Below the pieces are notes generated by a model. It was not told the DNA's origin, ran no database searches, and worked only from the letters and a program-made list of their open reading frames with translations. DNA of 64,000 bases from Vicia villosa (lineage: Eukaryota > Streptophyta > Magnoliopsida > Fabales > Fabaceae): contig NC_081180.1 in NCBI RefSeq assembly GCF_029867415.1, positions 21,104,808 through 21,168,807 of the forward strand, written 5' to 3'. This document shows positions 38,157 to 51,614 of the stretch, in pieces. The translations under genes and the position numbers were made by a program. Within the stretch, counting starts at the first letter, position 1, and the number at the start of each line of letters is the position of its first letter.

Positions 38157-39361
38157 ACAAACATCAAGGATTGGAGTTCAGAGAGAAAGCGAAAGACTAA
38201 AAGGAAACAGAAAACATTATCTTAGCCCTTATATAATCTTACCAGCAGATTTGGCAGTTTTTCATGGTTCATATTTGCAGAATTTACATTGAGTAATTAA
38301 CTGCCTATTTTTGATGCACTTTGCCATGTGCCAACTTGTTATTATCATTGATTAGATATTTATTTGATTTCCATATTTTCATTCTTGGATATCTATCTAT
38401 ATTTTTCCTATTTAGGAACAATGAGATGTTGGGATTGCCTTTTACTACTTGATTAAAGTGATTATCTTAAAGACATCTAACCGTCCTACTCTTTAATGCC
38501 AATGTTATGGCATGGTGATTGGAAGATCCATATTCTCTACTGTTCAAATTAAATTGCAAGAGGTTTTGCCCATTTCAAAATTTAGTTTTAATTTTATTTT
38601 ACATCGATATGATTTAGTAGCTTCTACAATAGGAGTTGTTCCAATATTATTGTGTGACCACTCATCTGTATTAATATTTTTATCCTTGCATCAGTGTTTA
38701 TTTTTGTTGGCTTTTTTAAAGCCAAACATCAATTCTCATAGTATTGCATATCTTGTATTGAGAAAAACAACTCAAGCCTCACATTGTTTAAAAAAATAGA
38801 ATTTACAGAGTTTATATAGTGACACCCTTACTTTACAAACTTAAGCCTAATTTTGTAAGGATGAATAGTTAATGTGATATTACGAGTTTATTGGTTTGGA
38901 CACTCACCATTTATATAAGTGCACGTTTATTGGTTTGGACACTCACCATTTATATATGTGCACCAAAATTAATGTTGCTGGTCGTAAAAGGGAGTATTGG
39001 GAAAATTAAGTTTCACATATCATCTATTGATTTAGACACTCACCATTTATATATGTGCACCAAATTCAATGTTGTTGGTTATCGTAAGGGGTGTGTTGGA
39101 AAAATTAAGTTCCATATATCGATAATTTGGGCTATCCATCGTTTTGAGAAATTAACCTGCTACCCTTACACTTATACCTGACACCCTTTTTTTTGGGTGA
39201 TTTTACGCATATGTTGATTCCCATGCTTTTGCATCATCAGTACAATTCTGTTTCCAACGGTTAATGATGGGAGTCAATGGACAATCAGGTTTTAATACCT
39301 GAATCCAATGATTTTCGTTGACAAAACCAACATCAATGACCGTGTGCGTACATAGGTGGAG
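38157..39361. other. Region downstream of MetRS with local repeats
   Basis: Contains the MetRS 3' untranslated region to about 38.4 kb and then non-coding DNA. At 38887-39120 a block with TTTGGACACTCACCATTTAT is repeated three times; the last two copies include 80 bp of further similar sequence. No gene recognised. Confidence 0.55.
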
Positions 39362-40714
39362 CTAAGATAATGGGAAAAATGTGATGTTAAGTCTCATGGA
39401 AAGGGAAACAAATACGACATTGTATTTAGAAGCAATAAGGTAACCCATATCAGGAATCGTCATCCATTTTTTCCTATCCTGCATACTCAAGTGTTCTACT
39501 CGTAGCACATTTCTAACTGTAGAGACATTGTCATAGAACAATTTGAAAAACAATTCAGAGTGTTGATGAACTTGAGTATCTAGATGTGTTCGTACTAAAG
39601 ATCAGGACTCTTCGTTCCATCCAAGTAAAGCTGCAATAGCACGAAAACCACAATTTGCATGTTTACCAACATTAATAATGTCATCGATGTATGGATGTAA
39701 GAAAACAGGGAACTATGACAAGTAAAGATGTCTCAAAGAGTTGGTGGATGTTTGGCTACCAATAGGCTGTTGACTTGCTGTTGGTTTTATGCATGATCTC
39801 TTCGTAGTCTGACTCCCGTGGGAAGCCTGAACAACATTACTCTCTTGACCCTTTCTACTCTCCTTAACTCCCCTCTTTGACTTGTACTTCACTAGTGGTG
39901 GACACATTGAAGTTGTGGATGAATATGTTAGATCACAATCTTTTTTTCTTCAAAACCCTTTGACCTACAATACCTAAAGCACTAAATTATCTATTTAACT
40001 CTTCACACGCTTCTTCCAAATTCCACTTTCTACTACTCTTACATGACCGAACTCATGATCTGCAATGTGCAATTTCGTCAAGAATACATGAATTGAGTCT
40101 AAAGGAACATGGTTGCCTAGAATTTGGAAACCTGCTAGCTGACACGCACACGATAATCCATGTGTTGTTCTAATGAAGTAAACCAATCTCTCTTTGCTTG
40201 AACCAACAAATTTGACCCTTTTCTAGTTCCTTTCCAATGAGCTGTAATACATTATCTTGAGACAAAATCGTGCAACCTAGCATAGAATGAAGTGTTCTAC
40301 CGATGCTCAATATTGACAATGCTTTTTTGAAACGACACTATGATGGAACCAAGCTGCCATTTAAACATGGTATTCACAACATCCCAACTTCACATAAATC
40401 ACCCCGACTTGTAGTCAACATGTTTTTTTAGTCTTCAATGAGCATACTCCACACTAAGATCCATAAATTGAAAAACATATTTCAATATGTTTTCGAAACA
40501 TAAACATAAATAATAATAACATCAAATTGTCATGATCCGTGTACTTGTTTGTTGTTGTGTTTCCTAAATGAGTGACTCTGTTAGTCCATGCAGATACAAA
40601 TCTCTCTTTATAAGGTGTCAACCATGTTTCATTTACATACTTAACAAATAAAGGAATATCAACACAAACATTTTCAAAGTGTTTGAAGTGTACATCAAAC
40701 TCATTTACAAGCAT
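39362..40714 (-). pseudogene. Decayed MULE transposase with OTU-like C-terminal segment
   Basis: Four collinear minus-strand fragments in different frames. At 40714-40454: FVKYVNETWLTPYKERFVSA then WTNRVTHLGNTTTN, the transposase part also seen in FAR1-like MULEs. At 40186-39995: TTHGLSCACQLA, a SWIM-type Cys motif, then LDSIHVFLTKL. At 39907-39713: a basic Ser/Gln-rich linker. At 39553-39362: DRKKWMTIPDMGYLIASKYN and VVFVSLS..ITFFPLS, matching my memory of the OTU cysteine-protease region attached to some legume MULE proteins. Stops and frameshifts separate the pieces. The N-terminal side is cut at about 40709, where the triplicated array begins. Confidence 0.65.
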
Positions 40715-40957
40715 AATAGAAAATGTTTTCGGTTGCGTTGCTTTGGCATTTTAAACCAGAGTAAAGATACCTTCTTCCTATATCTTATGAAGAAGAGGAT
40801 CCTGTATTGAATCATAGTCTTCGGCGCCTCACACATTAAAATTTCAACAAGAAGAAACAGACCTAGGAAATTCTACACCCATTCGGATAATAGAAGAGAG
40901 AAATGAGCAAAAGGTAGAAATTCCAAAAGTAAAGATGTGGAAAGATTGCTCATGGGG

Positions 40958-42267
40958 TATGATTAACGCTTTCACCGAGAGGTGGCACCATACCACATGG
41001 TGAGATGACGATCACACTCAACGACGTCGCGTGTCTGCTGCATCTTCCGATCAGAGGGAGATTCTTGGATAATTAGAGAATTAGTAAGGAGGAGGCGTTG
41101 GATATGTTGGTTGAAATGTTGGGAGTTACCCTTGAGAGTGGTCTGGAAGAAATTGATAAAACCCGAGGTAATCACGTCAGATACAATTATTTGGCTCGGG
41201 TGTTGGAGGAGGAGGTACAACGTGCGCGAGAGGCCGATGGTGATTCCGAGCAAGTTACCATGCACAGGAGGTATGCTATGAGAGCATACCTTTCGTATCT
41301 TGTTGGCACATAGATTTTTGTGGACACCTGATGCCACTTACATGAATATCATGTACCTCTGTTTTTTGTTGATATTGAGACGGTCCACCAGTGAAACTGG
41401 GGGTTGCTTGACTGGTATAGTTGTATATAAAGCTGGATGAAGATAATCGGCAACATGTCACTCATGATGGTATAACTTCTTTTTCTTTGTGGCCTTTGTT
41501 AAAAATTTTGATTTGCGAAACTAACTATTTAATTTTTCATTTTCAGGGAAGGATACTACAGCACTTCCCCCGTATCTCAGGTTGGTCACTTACAGATGGT
41601 TATACTGAAGATAAGCCGCGTGCATGCGCATACGACCCCCTCCGAGGGAACCAGACGGTAGAGCCATTCGGGTTGTACATTGACCGACTGACACATGAGG
41701 ATCTACACTTCTGTCTATACGTTGACCACCGTGAGATGATACCATTTGACGATGTGTCGTTATTTACGGGTTGGTTGGCTTGCGGGATTCGTAAGACGGA
41801 TGCTTATATGCTTGAGCGGGTGATGCGTCAGTTCGGGTTTACCCAGACTATTCCCTGAGATCCTGCTGTCGCTGCTCCTCCAACGGCGAGACGAAGGGAT
41901 ATGGATGAGTAGTGTTTACATCCGACTGGAGCTATGAGTATGATTACATGTTATGGTTTCTCCGGGTGTTCCATCCATACATAATACTCCAGAGGACCCA
42001 CCGAGGCTAGTTCATTAGGAGATCCTAGATGAGAAGCAGGCTAGGGCCGATCATGCCACTTACGTGTTGCCCAAGTGTCTTCGTATCATTGAGCTTGCAC
42101 GGGATGGTCTTAACATAGGTTCGTATCTTGATGGATCCGATGCAAGACGTGTCCCGAATGCCATCATGGTGGAGGCTCAGGCGGCCATGCTTTACTGGAG
42201 GCAGGGGAGGGACGCCTCGAGGGTGACAGGCCTACTCATCATCCTCCATACCCTCCATACCCAGTAG
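40958..42267 (+). pseudogene. Plant mobile domain (PMD/MAIN-like) pseudogene, unit A
   Basis: Translates in pieces to a protein of the transposon-associated plant mobile domain family, often labelled serine/threonine phosphatase 7 long form homolog. At 41098-41313: ISKEEALDMLVEMLGVT.., RGNHVRYNYLARVLEEE, YLSYLVGT. After an intron-like gap (about 41469-41547, GT..AG): FPRISGW, DGYTEDKPRACAYDPLRGNQ, LYIDRLTHEDLHF, FDDVSLFTGWLACGIRKTD, ERVMRQFGFTQTIP. At 42064-42267: the C-terminal LPKCLRIIELARDG..GSDARRVPNAI part. An in-frame TAG follows YLVGT and several shifts are present, so it is dead. It is the best preserved of the three. Confidence 0.75.
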
Positions 42268-43299
42268 TTTTTGTTGATTTTTCTGTTATTTGGTTGTATT
42301 TTTTTGTTATTCAGTTTGGAAAATATTTTTGTATCGTACTACTATAGCACTATATGTATATTCAGTGGTTCGGGTTCAATAGCTTTTTGTTATTCAGTAA
42401 TTTATATCTTTTTTCCAATTGTACATGTCTTTGTATTATGTGCGAATATACCGTAAATATATTAAAATGGTTCTGATACTAGTAACAACAGAAATCAGAA
42501 ATATATTACTGGTTTGAAACCTCAAAAATACCTCCGGTTTTCAATCAATTTTTAAAATAAATGGCGCGCATCGCAAATATACTTTCGATTTTAGAGGGGC
42601 ATGTTAGGAATTGCAAAGGGTCTTTTTTTAAGCATGGGGAAGAATAAGAATTTCCCTATATTTTTTATTGATTTGGGCATCGTACCATCTCAAAATCCAA
42701 CCAAACCGACCTGGAAACACCCTAATTTTTACTCTTGAACCTACCCTAACCTACTATTAACATACTCCTTACAATTAACACATATGCATATTTTACCCTG
42801 GAGCATTTGGTTACTGCAAAATAATGTCCTGTTTAAAAGTTTATATTTCGGTTGTAATGAGCAGAATATCCCTTATCCTCTCGTTTATTATAATAGTTGC
42901 GTGTAAAAAAAATGCACATAACATTTTTATAAAAAAACTAATATTTTCTACTTAAATCTTGCGCAATAATTTGTTTAAAATGGGTATATAGACAAATAAG
43001 AAAGATAAAAAAGAAATTGACAGTAACAAGTATATTTCAAAACATTTGTTAAGTGTATCTTTTAGAAACATAAATATTACGGCGGGACAAAGTTACAAAT
43101 ACAAACTTCTCAAAATTATAGAAAAAAAACTTATAATACAATTGCAGTGGCCTATTGAGTTATTAAATATAAAATAAAAAATTCAAAAAAAAAAAGATAA
43201 GTTTTATGTGAAAAAACAATTTTTATGGTTTTAAAGTTTTGAATACAAAAATTTCAAGATCTACAAGTATTTTCTCAATTATTTTTAAAATATAAAAAA

Positions 43300-43303
<4 letters not shown>
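42268..43303. other. Unit A spacer
   Basis: AT-rich spacer between PMD pseudogene and microsatellites, repeated in units B (46392-47597) and C (52637-53682). Conserved short blocks include CCTGGAGCATTTGGTTACTG. No coding sequence recognised. Confidence 0.5.

Positions 43304-43382
<79 letters not shown>
43304..43382. repeat. (TA)n microsatellite, unit A, first array
   Basis: About 39 uninterrupted TA repeats. Its counterpart in unit C is the site of two MITE insertions and in unit B it is deleted. Confidence 0.97.
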
Positions 43383-43384
<2 letters not shown>

Positions 43385-43585
43385 CGAGTACATGTTAAGA
43401 AATCAATGTAAAAGATTTATCAATATAAGAAAGATATATTTTAAAAGTACACGTCAAAAAAACATGATAAATTTTATGTGAAAAGACAATTTTAAAATTT
43501 CAAAATGTTGATTACAAAATTTTCAAGATCTATAAGTAACGTATTGTTTCAAATATTTTAAAAATAATATTAAAAATTAAAATGG

Positions 43586-43747
<162 letters not shown>

Positions 43748-44627
43748 TAAGAGTATACGTTAAGAAATTAATATAAAACATTTATCTTATAAATAGTATA
43801 TTTTTTTTTAATAATATAATTTTGTTAATAGTAAAGCAGAAATTATATATTAATAATAAATATAAATAAAAAAATACCAACAAATAAAAGGAAAAAGAGA
43901 ATTAATAGTGTGCAAAGACAAAAACAAAGCTAAAAATCATAACCAAAGCTAAAACTTAAAAAAAAAAAAATCTAAACAGCCAAACTAAAGGAAATAGAAC
44001 AATCCACAAAATCAATAATCTAAATTATCCTAAAAAAATCAAGCAAAATAAAACTTCAGAGAGACACTAGCTGAAGGAAAGAAAACTCAACCACCTGAAA
44101 AAAAACAAAAGGAGGGTGGTTGTCCACCAACACTCCCTTAAATGCCTAATCAAATAAAAGTCTCACTCTCATTCTAATATAGAAACGAAAAAACTCTTGA
44201 GCATGGGCATGAGCCCACTTCTACACCAAATTAATAATCGTAAATATCTAATGATTAACCAATCAACTTTCTTGACAAAAATTACTATATTAAATATTTC
44301 AAATAGTCCAAAACCATCGAAAATCAGATCGAAATCAAGCCTAAAGAAAGACGTTTACCTTGACCTAGACCTTGAAACGTCTCAAACACCCATAAGATTT
44401 AATACGACAGAGGTCTAATATGGTTAAGATTAACGAAAAATGCATCATTTAGAATTTCTTGTTGTCTAATTGGGGGCATAGATGAACGTGTTAGAGAGTA
44501 TTCATCAGACCTACCTCTGTACCGGTTCTCTAATATATTACCCTAAATAATCAAAATGAATATCAATTTCTATCAACTAGTATCAGAGCAGTTCCGATCT
44601 CAAGCAAGAAAATCTGAATAGAGGAAA

Positions 44628-44771
44628 ATGGACATGCCACAATTTGACGACATTGGAGATGCCTATTGGTGGTTGATTTGTATTGAGAATCATTTTAATG
44701 TTGTGGGAACACCAAAAACTAGGAAGTTTCGTGATGCAGTGATAGCCTTCAGAAACCATGATCTAAAATGA
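44628..44771 (+). pseudogene. LTR-retrotransposon gag fragment, unit A
   Basis: 47-codon open stretch MDMPQFDDIGDAYWWLICIE..NHFNVVGTP.. like the start of a Ty3/gypsy gag (P.FDG.DAYGW). It ends at a TGA just before WQW. Upstream, ACTAGTATCAGAGCA at about 44577-44590 resembles the initiator tRNA-Met primer site, preceded by what looks like the end of an LTR (44400-44576). Confidence 0.55.
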
Positions 44772-45061
44772 TGGCAGTGGCGGAGTCGACACCATCTACA
44801 AGCAAAATAAAAAATGTTTTTCGGTTGTGTTGCTTTGGCATTTTAAGCCAGATTATAATGACCTTCTTCCTATATCTCATGAAGAAGAGGAACCTGTATT
44901 GGAATCATAATCTTCGACGCCCCACACATTAAAATTTCAAGAAGAAGAAAAAGACATAGGAAATTCTACACTCATTCAGATAGTGGAAGAGAAAAATTAG
45001 TAAAAGGTAGAAATTCCAAAAGTAGAAGATGCGGAAAGATTGCTCCTGAGGTATGATTAAC

Positions 45062-46391
45062 GCTTTCATCGAGAGGTGGCACCATACCACATGGTGAGAT
45101 GACGATCACACTCAACGACGTCGCGTGTCTGCTGCATCTTCCGATCAGAGGGAGATTCTTGGATAATTAGAGAATTAGTAAGGAGGAGGCGTTGGATCTG
45201 TTGGTTGAAATGTTGGGAGTTACCCCTGAGAGTGGTCTGGAAGAGATTGATTAAACCGAGGTAATCACGTCAGGTACAATTATTTGACTCGGGTGTTCGA
45301 GGAGGACGTACAACGTGCACAAAAGGCCGATGGTGATTCTGAGCAAGTTACCATGCACATGAGGTATGCTATGATCGCATACCTTTCATATCTTGTTGGC
45401 AAATAGACTTTTGTGGACACCAGTGCCACTTACACTAATATCATGTACCTCTGTTTTTTGTTGATATTGAGACGGTCCTCCAGTGGAACTTGGGGGTTGC
45501 TTGCCTAGTATACTTGTACACGAAGCTGGATGAAGGGATTAAGTGGAATACGAAGCAGTTAACTGACAACATGTCACTCATGACGGTATAACTTCTTTTT
45601 CTTTATGGCCTTTGTTAATTATTTTGATTTGCGAAACTAACTATTTAATTTTTTTTTTATTTTAGGGATGGATCCTATAACACTTCCCCTGTATCTCAGG
45701 TTGATCACTTACGAAGGGTTATACTGAAGATAAGCCGCGTGTATGCGCATACGACCCCTCCGAGGGAACCAGACGATAGTGCCATTCTGGTTGCACATTG
45801 ACCGGCTGACACATGAGGACGTACACTTCTGTTTATACATTGACCACGTGAGACGATACCATTTTACAATGTGTCGTTGTTTACAGGTTGGTTGGCTTGC
45901 GGGATTCACAAGACGACTGCTTATATGCTAGAGCGAGTGATGCGTCAGTTTGGGTTTACCCTTACTATTCCCTAGGATCCTGCTGTGTCTGCTCCTCTGA
46001 CGGTGAGACGAAGGGATATGGATGAGTCGAATCTACATCCGACTGGAGCTACGAGTACAGTTACATGTTATGGTTTCTCTGGGTGTCCCATCCATACATG
46101 ATACATGATACTCTAGGGGACCCACCGAGGCTAGTTCATTAGGATATCCTAGATGAAAAGCAGGCTAGGGCCGATCATGCCACTTACGTGTTGCCGAAGT
46201 GTCTTTGTATCATGGAGCTTGCAAGGGATGGTCTTGACATAGGTTTGTTTCTTGATGGATCCGATGCAAGACGTGTTCCGAATGCCATCATGGCAGAGGC
46301 TCAGGCGGCCATGCTTTACAGGAGGGAGGGCAGGGACGCCTCGAGGGTGACAGGCCTACTCATCATCCGCCATACCCTCAATACCCAGTAG
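45062..46391 (+). pseudogene. PMD pseudogene, unit B
   Basis: Same organisation as the copy at 40958 with more lesions. ATTAAACCGAGG replaces the reading at the DKTRG site and the DGYTED block is shifted. The C-terminal LPKCLCIMELARDGLDIG segment at 46188-46391 is still open. Confidence 0.7.
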
Positions 46392-47596
46392 TTTTTTTTT
46401 ATGATTTTTCTGTTATTTGGTTGTACTTTTTTGTTATTCAGTTTGGAAAACATTTTTGTATCTCGTACTACTATAACACTATATGTATATTCAGTGGTTC
46501 GGGTTCAATAGCTTTTTGTTATTCAGTAATTTATATCTTTTTTCCAATTGTACATGTATTTGTATTATGTGCGAATCAAACATAAATATATTAAATTGGT
46601 TATGATACTGGTAACAGCAGAAACCGGAAATATATTACCGGTTTGAAAGCGCAAAAAAACCTCCGGTTTTCAATCAATTTTTAAAATAAATGGTGCGCAT
46701 GGAAAATATAATTTTGATTTTAAAGGGTCATTTTAGGAATTGCAAAGGGTCTTTTTTTGGCATGTGGAAGAATAAGAATTTCCCTATATTTTTGATTGAT
46801 TTGGGCATCGTACCATCTCAAAATCCAACCAAACCGACCCGGGAACACCCTAATTTTTACTCTTGAACCTACCCTAACCTACTATTAACATACTCCTTAT
46901 AATTAACACATCATATATATTTTACCCTGGAGCATTTGGTTACTGCAAAATAATGTCCTGTTTAAAAGTTTATATTTCGGTTGTAATGAGCGGAATATCC
47001 CTTATCCTCTCGTTTACTATAATAGTTGCGTATAAAAAAAATGCACATAACATTTTTATAAAAAAAAACTAATATTTTCTACTTAAATCTTGCGCAATAA
47101 TTTATTTAAATAAGAAAGATAAAAAAGAAATTGACAGTAACAAGTATATTTCAAAACATTTGTTAAGTGTATCTTTTAGAAACATAAATATTACGGCGGG
47201 ACAAAGTTACAAATACAAACTTCTCAAAATTATAGAAAAAAAACTTATAATACAATTGCAGTGGCCTATTGAGTTATTAAATATAAAATAAAAAATTAAA
47301 AAAAAGGATAAGTTTTATGTGAAAAAGCAATTTTAATGGTTTTAAAGTTTTGAATACAAAAATTTCAAGATCTACAAGTAAGTATTTTCTCATTTACGAG
47401 TAGATGTTAAGCAATCAATATAAAAGATTTATCAATATAAGAAAGATATATTTTAAGAGTACACGTCAAAAAAACATAATAAATTTTATGTGAAAAGACA
47501 ATTTTAAAGTTTTAAAATGTTGAATACAAAATTTTCAAATCTACAAGTAACGCATTGTCTCAAATATTTTAAAAGTAATATTAAAAACTAAAATGG

Positions 47597-47597
<1 letters not shown>

Positions 47598-47672
<75 letters not shown>

Positions 47673-47682
47673 ACACACACAC
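47598..47682. repeat. (TA)n(CA)n microsatellite, unit B
   Basis: About 36 TA repeats followed by a short AC run, the orthologue of 43587-43747 within the triplication. Confidence 0.97.
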
Positions 47683-47812
47683 TAAGAGTACACGTTAAGA
47701 AATTAATATAAAAGATTTATCTTATAAATAGTACATTATTTTTTAATAGTTTAATTATTTTTAATAGTAAAGTAGAAATTATATATTAATAATAAATATA
47801 AATAAAAAATAC

Positions 47813-47998
47813 AAGGTGATTTCTTATCTTCCCAACTTAAAAAGTTGGGTAAAGTTATCTCCTTTGTAAAATGCTTTGAAAACAACAAACATTTGTAGTA
47901 TTTTAATAAATAATTAAATGTATTAAATGAGATGGAATCATGTGATTGGTTGGAGGTACATTACCCAACTTCTTGTGATGGGTAGAGAAGTTGTCCCC
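47813..47998. mobile_element. 186-bp MITE-like insertion in unit B
   Basis: Absent at the equivalent site in units A (near 43878) and C (near 54853), which read AAATAC then AACAAATAAAAGG without interruption. AAAATAC (or AATAC) is duplicated at both sides. The ends (GGTGATTTCTTATCTTCCCA and, reversed, GGGGACAACTTCTCTACCCA) are imperfect inverted repeats. An inner hairpin CCCAACTT..AAGTTGGG is visible. Confidence 0.8.
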
Positions 47999-48597
47999 AA
48001 AATACAAACAAATAAAAGGAAAAAAGAGAATTAATAGTGTGCAAAAACAAAAACAAAGCTAAAAATCAATAATCTAATCTATCCTTAAAAAATCAAGCAA
48101 AATAAAACTTCAGAGAGACACAAGCTGAAGGAAAGAAAACTCAACCACCTGAAAAAAAACAAAAGGAGGGTGGCTGTCCACCAACACTCCCTTAAATGCC
48201 TAATCAAATAAAAGTCTCACTCTCATTCTAATAGAGAAACGAAAAAACTCTTGAGCATGGGCATGAACCCACTTCTACACCAAATTAATAATCGTAAATA
48301 TCTAGTGATTAACCAATCAACTTTCTTGACAAAAATTACTATATTAAATATTTTAAATAGTCCAAAACCACCGAATGTTAGATCGAAATCAAGCCTGAAG
48401 AAAGACGTTTACCTTGACCTAGACCTTGAAACGTCTCAAACATCCATAAGATTGAGTACGACAGAGGTCTTATTTGGTTAAAATTAACGAAAAAATGCAT
48501 CATTTGGAATTTCTTGTTGTCTAATCGGGGGCATCGATGAACGTGTTAGAGAGTATTCATCAGACCTACCTCTGTACCGGTTCTCTAATATATTACC

Positions 48598-51096
48598 TGT
48601 AACACCTCACACATAATTGACTAGTATATTATGCATGAAACGTTAAAACTGATATTGAGTACATACAAATGCTAAATGTATAAGAAGATCTACATTGAAT
48701 ACAACATGGAAAAATTACTAAGAAGAATAATACATGAGTCTTCAATAGATCTTGCACAGCGGAATGTCAAAATCAACGAGGTCTTCGAGCCAACACCACT
48801 TTCAAGTCTTCAGTCCAAACCTGCTACTGACCAAACACTACTAAACTGCACCTGAAAAAAATATAAGTTGATTGGGGTGAGATTAATAAATCTCAGTGAG
48901 TCCTCCTATCCTATGGGTCCACTCGGTTCTACAGGGTACATGTATCAACAAAACTGAATCCACCATTGATCCGGGGTTTATCCTCACATCCGTTACAAGT
49001 ATGGAGCAAACACATGAATCGTCCACCATAGGAGTCATTGCATCACAAGTACACAAATAGTACAACAAACACGTATGAAGACCCATACCCATGTACGGGG
49101 AATCCAGAAACGCGTTAATGCCTCGACTAGGTTATAAAACACGCCCTCGATGAATCACGCCCATGCCTATTGTCAAGAGACATGTACAAGCACACCACAA
49201 GATGATTAGATGGGTTCGACAAGCCTAAATGACCGCGAGATGACCTTAGCCTAACTGGCTTCATTGTCCCATTAACCATCTTCACGCACATGTGTTAACG
49301 CTGAGTACAATACGCCATCTTGACACACTGGGTCCATCGGGCGAAAGCCTAGTGATGTAGCCTACATGACACCACTAGGGATGGTTTACCTGTTATGCGT
49401 AAGCCTACTTAGCCGCATAACGCCACCATACCGAGCACGCAAGTGTGTTAACGCCAAGTGAGTAAAAAGCCCTGTACGGCACTCACGAGAACACTACAAC
49501 GATAGCTCAGGTGTGAGCCCAAGATCACACGATCGAGGCTGTCCCATTGATCACAAAGCCCGGGACATAACGCAACCTAGCCCCCGGCCGTTTCGATTCA
49601 AGCATACACACATATCAAGCGCCAAATCACACAAGCACACAATCCCAATTGTTTAACCGAAACAACAGGCATTAACAAGATATTCACATCTCATCACAAT
49701 ATAACATTCATATTTAAACATAATATAGCAATTAAGTGCAATGAGATTAATTCATTCTAATCATGCATATTTCACATATTAAAATTAACATATCCATGAT
49801 CATATACAACATTAGCATATTTGAAAACTAAATAAACAAGTCTAACATGACTAAGGAGACACTCGGTTCCCTATACGGAACGAAACTGTTCTCGGGGGAA
49901 ATAGTAACATACAATTTCACTCGACAAGACACACTAAGTGGGGTTCAAATATAATTAAATCAAACATTCTGGTTTGGAGACCAGTTTTATTAGAAAGTAC
50001 ACGTCACTAGCTTTCCAACGATATAAAGTTTGCGCGAAGCGGACTTACGACGCAAAAGTTACGAACTTCCGAAGTTTCCTTTTTTTTCCATTTCGCCCAG
50101 GGTATCCGAATACTCAAAGTCAGTAACCGATTACTGGCACTAAAAACAACCCAGAATTGTATTTTTAACAGCGTAATCTGTTACCCACATACCCGTAACC
50201 GGTTACTCTGCATCAGAATATGTTTTTCTGCATTTTAAAGCTTCTAAATCCTTTCCAACTTTAATTTAAACCAATCCAACATGCTATAACATTCTAAATC
50301 ATATTTCTACCTACACATATCAGAATTTAGCAAGTAAAGAAACATCAATTATCAACATGCAATTAGAATCACTCATCAAAAGCATACTAGCATCAAGGTT
50401 CATTAATTATCTCTCAAAATCCCAAAACCCCAAATACAACCCTTGCATGCAATTTCCCAAGTTTCTATCTAAAGGACTCACCTTGGATCAAATGGAGGTT
50501 AACACAATATTCATGCTGCCATGGTACTCTCCTCTTGCCAAAAAATTCATCTTCTTCATCATCAAATCCGCAGCCATACCTTAACACACATTCAGCATGG
50601 ATTCCTTAACTTCAAACCTATTTATCTCTATCAATACAACACCTACAAATGCGAACCATATATCCAAATCGAAGAGAATTTTGTCAGCTTTCCAACGAGA
50701 CCAGAATCGTTACAATCGGAGTTATGAGCAGAGAGATATTACCGTTTTAGAGGAGCTGTACCAAGAGTTGCGAAAATGCACTTGTTGGGCTTGATTGTTC
50801 TTTCTCTTTATGCTTCTAACTCTTTCACTTTCATAAAAATCTGAGTTGGAATATAGTGCTCTTACCTAATAGGTCTTAGCCCATGTAATAGAGGTTAATG
50901 TTTATGTTGTCCTTCAACTAAGCCAAATCTACAATTTTGCCATTTGGTTCATTCCCAACTAATTCCCTTACTTTCTCTTAAGACTTCTAATACAATACAA
51001 TCATCATTAGATTGATATGGAATAAGGTCAATGCATTCTAATTATCAATTAACCAATTAATGATAATTATCGGGTTCGGAGAGTCGGGGTATTACA
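48598..51096 (-). mobile_element. Solo LTR of a Ty3/gypsy element in unit B
   Basis: 2,499 bp, TGTAACACC...GGTATTACA, flanked by TTACC (48593-48597) and TTATC (51097-51101), a target duplication with one change. The empty site is directly readable in unit A (CTCTAATATATTACCCTAAA, near 44530). Same end sequences and general layout as the LTR at 12352, including three GTAACCGGTTAC-type palindromes (50123, 50173, 50195), but otherwise diverged. Orientation taken from that similarity. Confidence 0.9.
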
Positions 51097-51186
51097 TTAT
51101 CCTAAATAATCAAACTGAATATCAATTTCTATCAACTAGATCAGAGCAGTTCCGATCCGAAGCAAGAAAATCCTAATAGAGGAAAA

Positions 51187-51330
51187 TGGACATGCCACAA
51201 TTTGACGACATTGAAGATGCCTATTGGTGGTTGATTTGTATTGAGAAGCATTTTGATGTTGTGGGAACACCAAAAACTAGGAAGTTTCCTGAGGCAGTGA
51301 TAGCCTTCAGAAATCATGCTCTAAAATGAT
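51187..51330 (+). pseudogene. LTR-retrotransposon gag fragment, unit B
   Basis: Same gag start as at 44628 with substitutions (IEKHFDVVGTP, KFPEAV). The primer-like site is reduced to CTAGATCAGAGC. Confidence 0.5.
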
Positions 51331-51614
51331 GGCAGTTGTGGAGTCGACACCATTTACAAGAAAAATAAAAAATGTTTTTCGGTTGCGTTGCTTTGGCATT
51401 TTAAGCCAGATTATAAAGACCTTCTTCCTATATCTTTTGAAGAAAAGGAACCTTTATTGGAATCATAATCTTTGACGCCCCACACATTAAAATTTCAACA
51501 AGAAGAAACACACCCAGGAAATTCTACACTCATTCGGATAGTGGAAGAGAAAAATGAGTAAAAGGTAGAAATTCCAAAAGTAGAAGATGCGGAAAGATTT
51601 CTCCAGGGGTATGA

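Larger units (their letters stand above)
44798..51353 (+). repeat. Triplicated unit B, with later insertions
   Basis: Second copy. It is longer than A only because of the 2.5-kb solo LTR (48598-51096) and the 186-bp insert at 47813-47998. It lost the first (TA)n array near 47395. Its end (..GAGTCGACACCATTTAC) has the same junction to unit C as A has to B, so the array grew by unequal exchange of a unit with this junction. Confidence 0.9.

Noticed and set aside
41421..41858. 145-residue PMD ORF as a real gene
   Set aside because: It starts in the wrong frame within degenerate sequence and reads through an intron-like segment; the copy has a TAG and frameshifts elsewhere.
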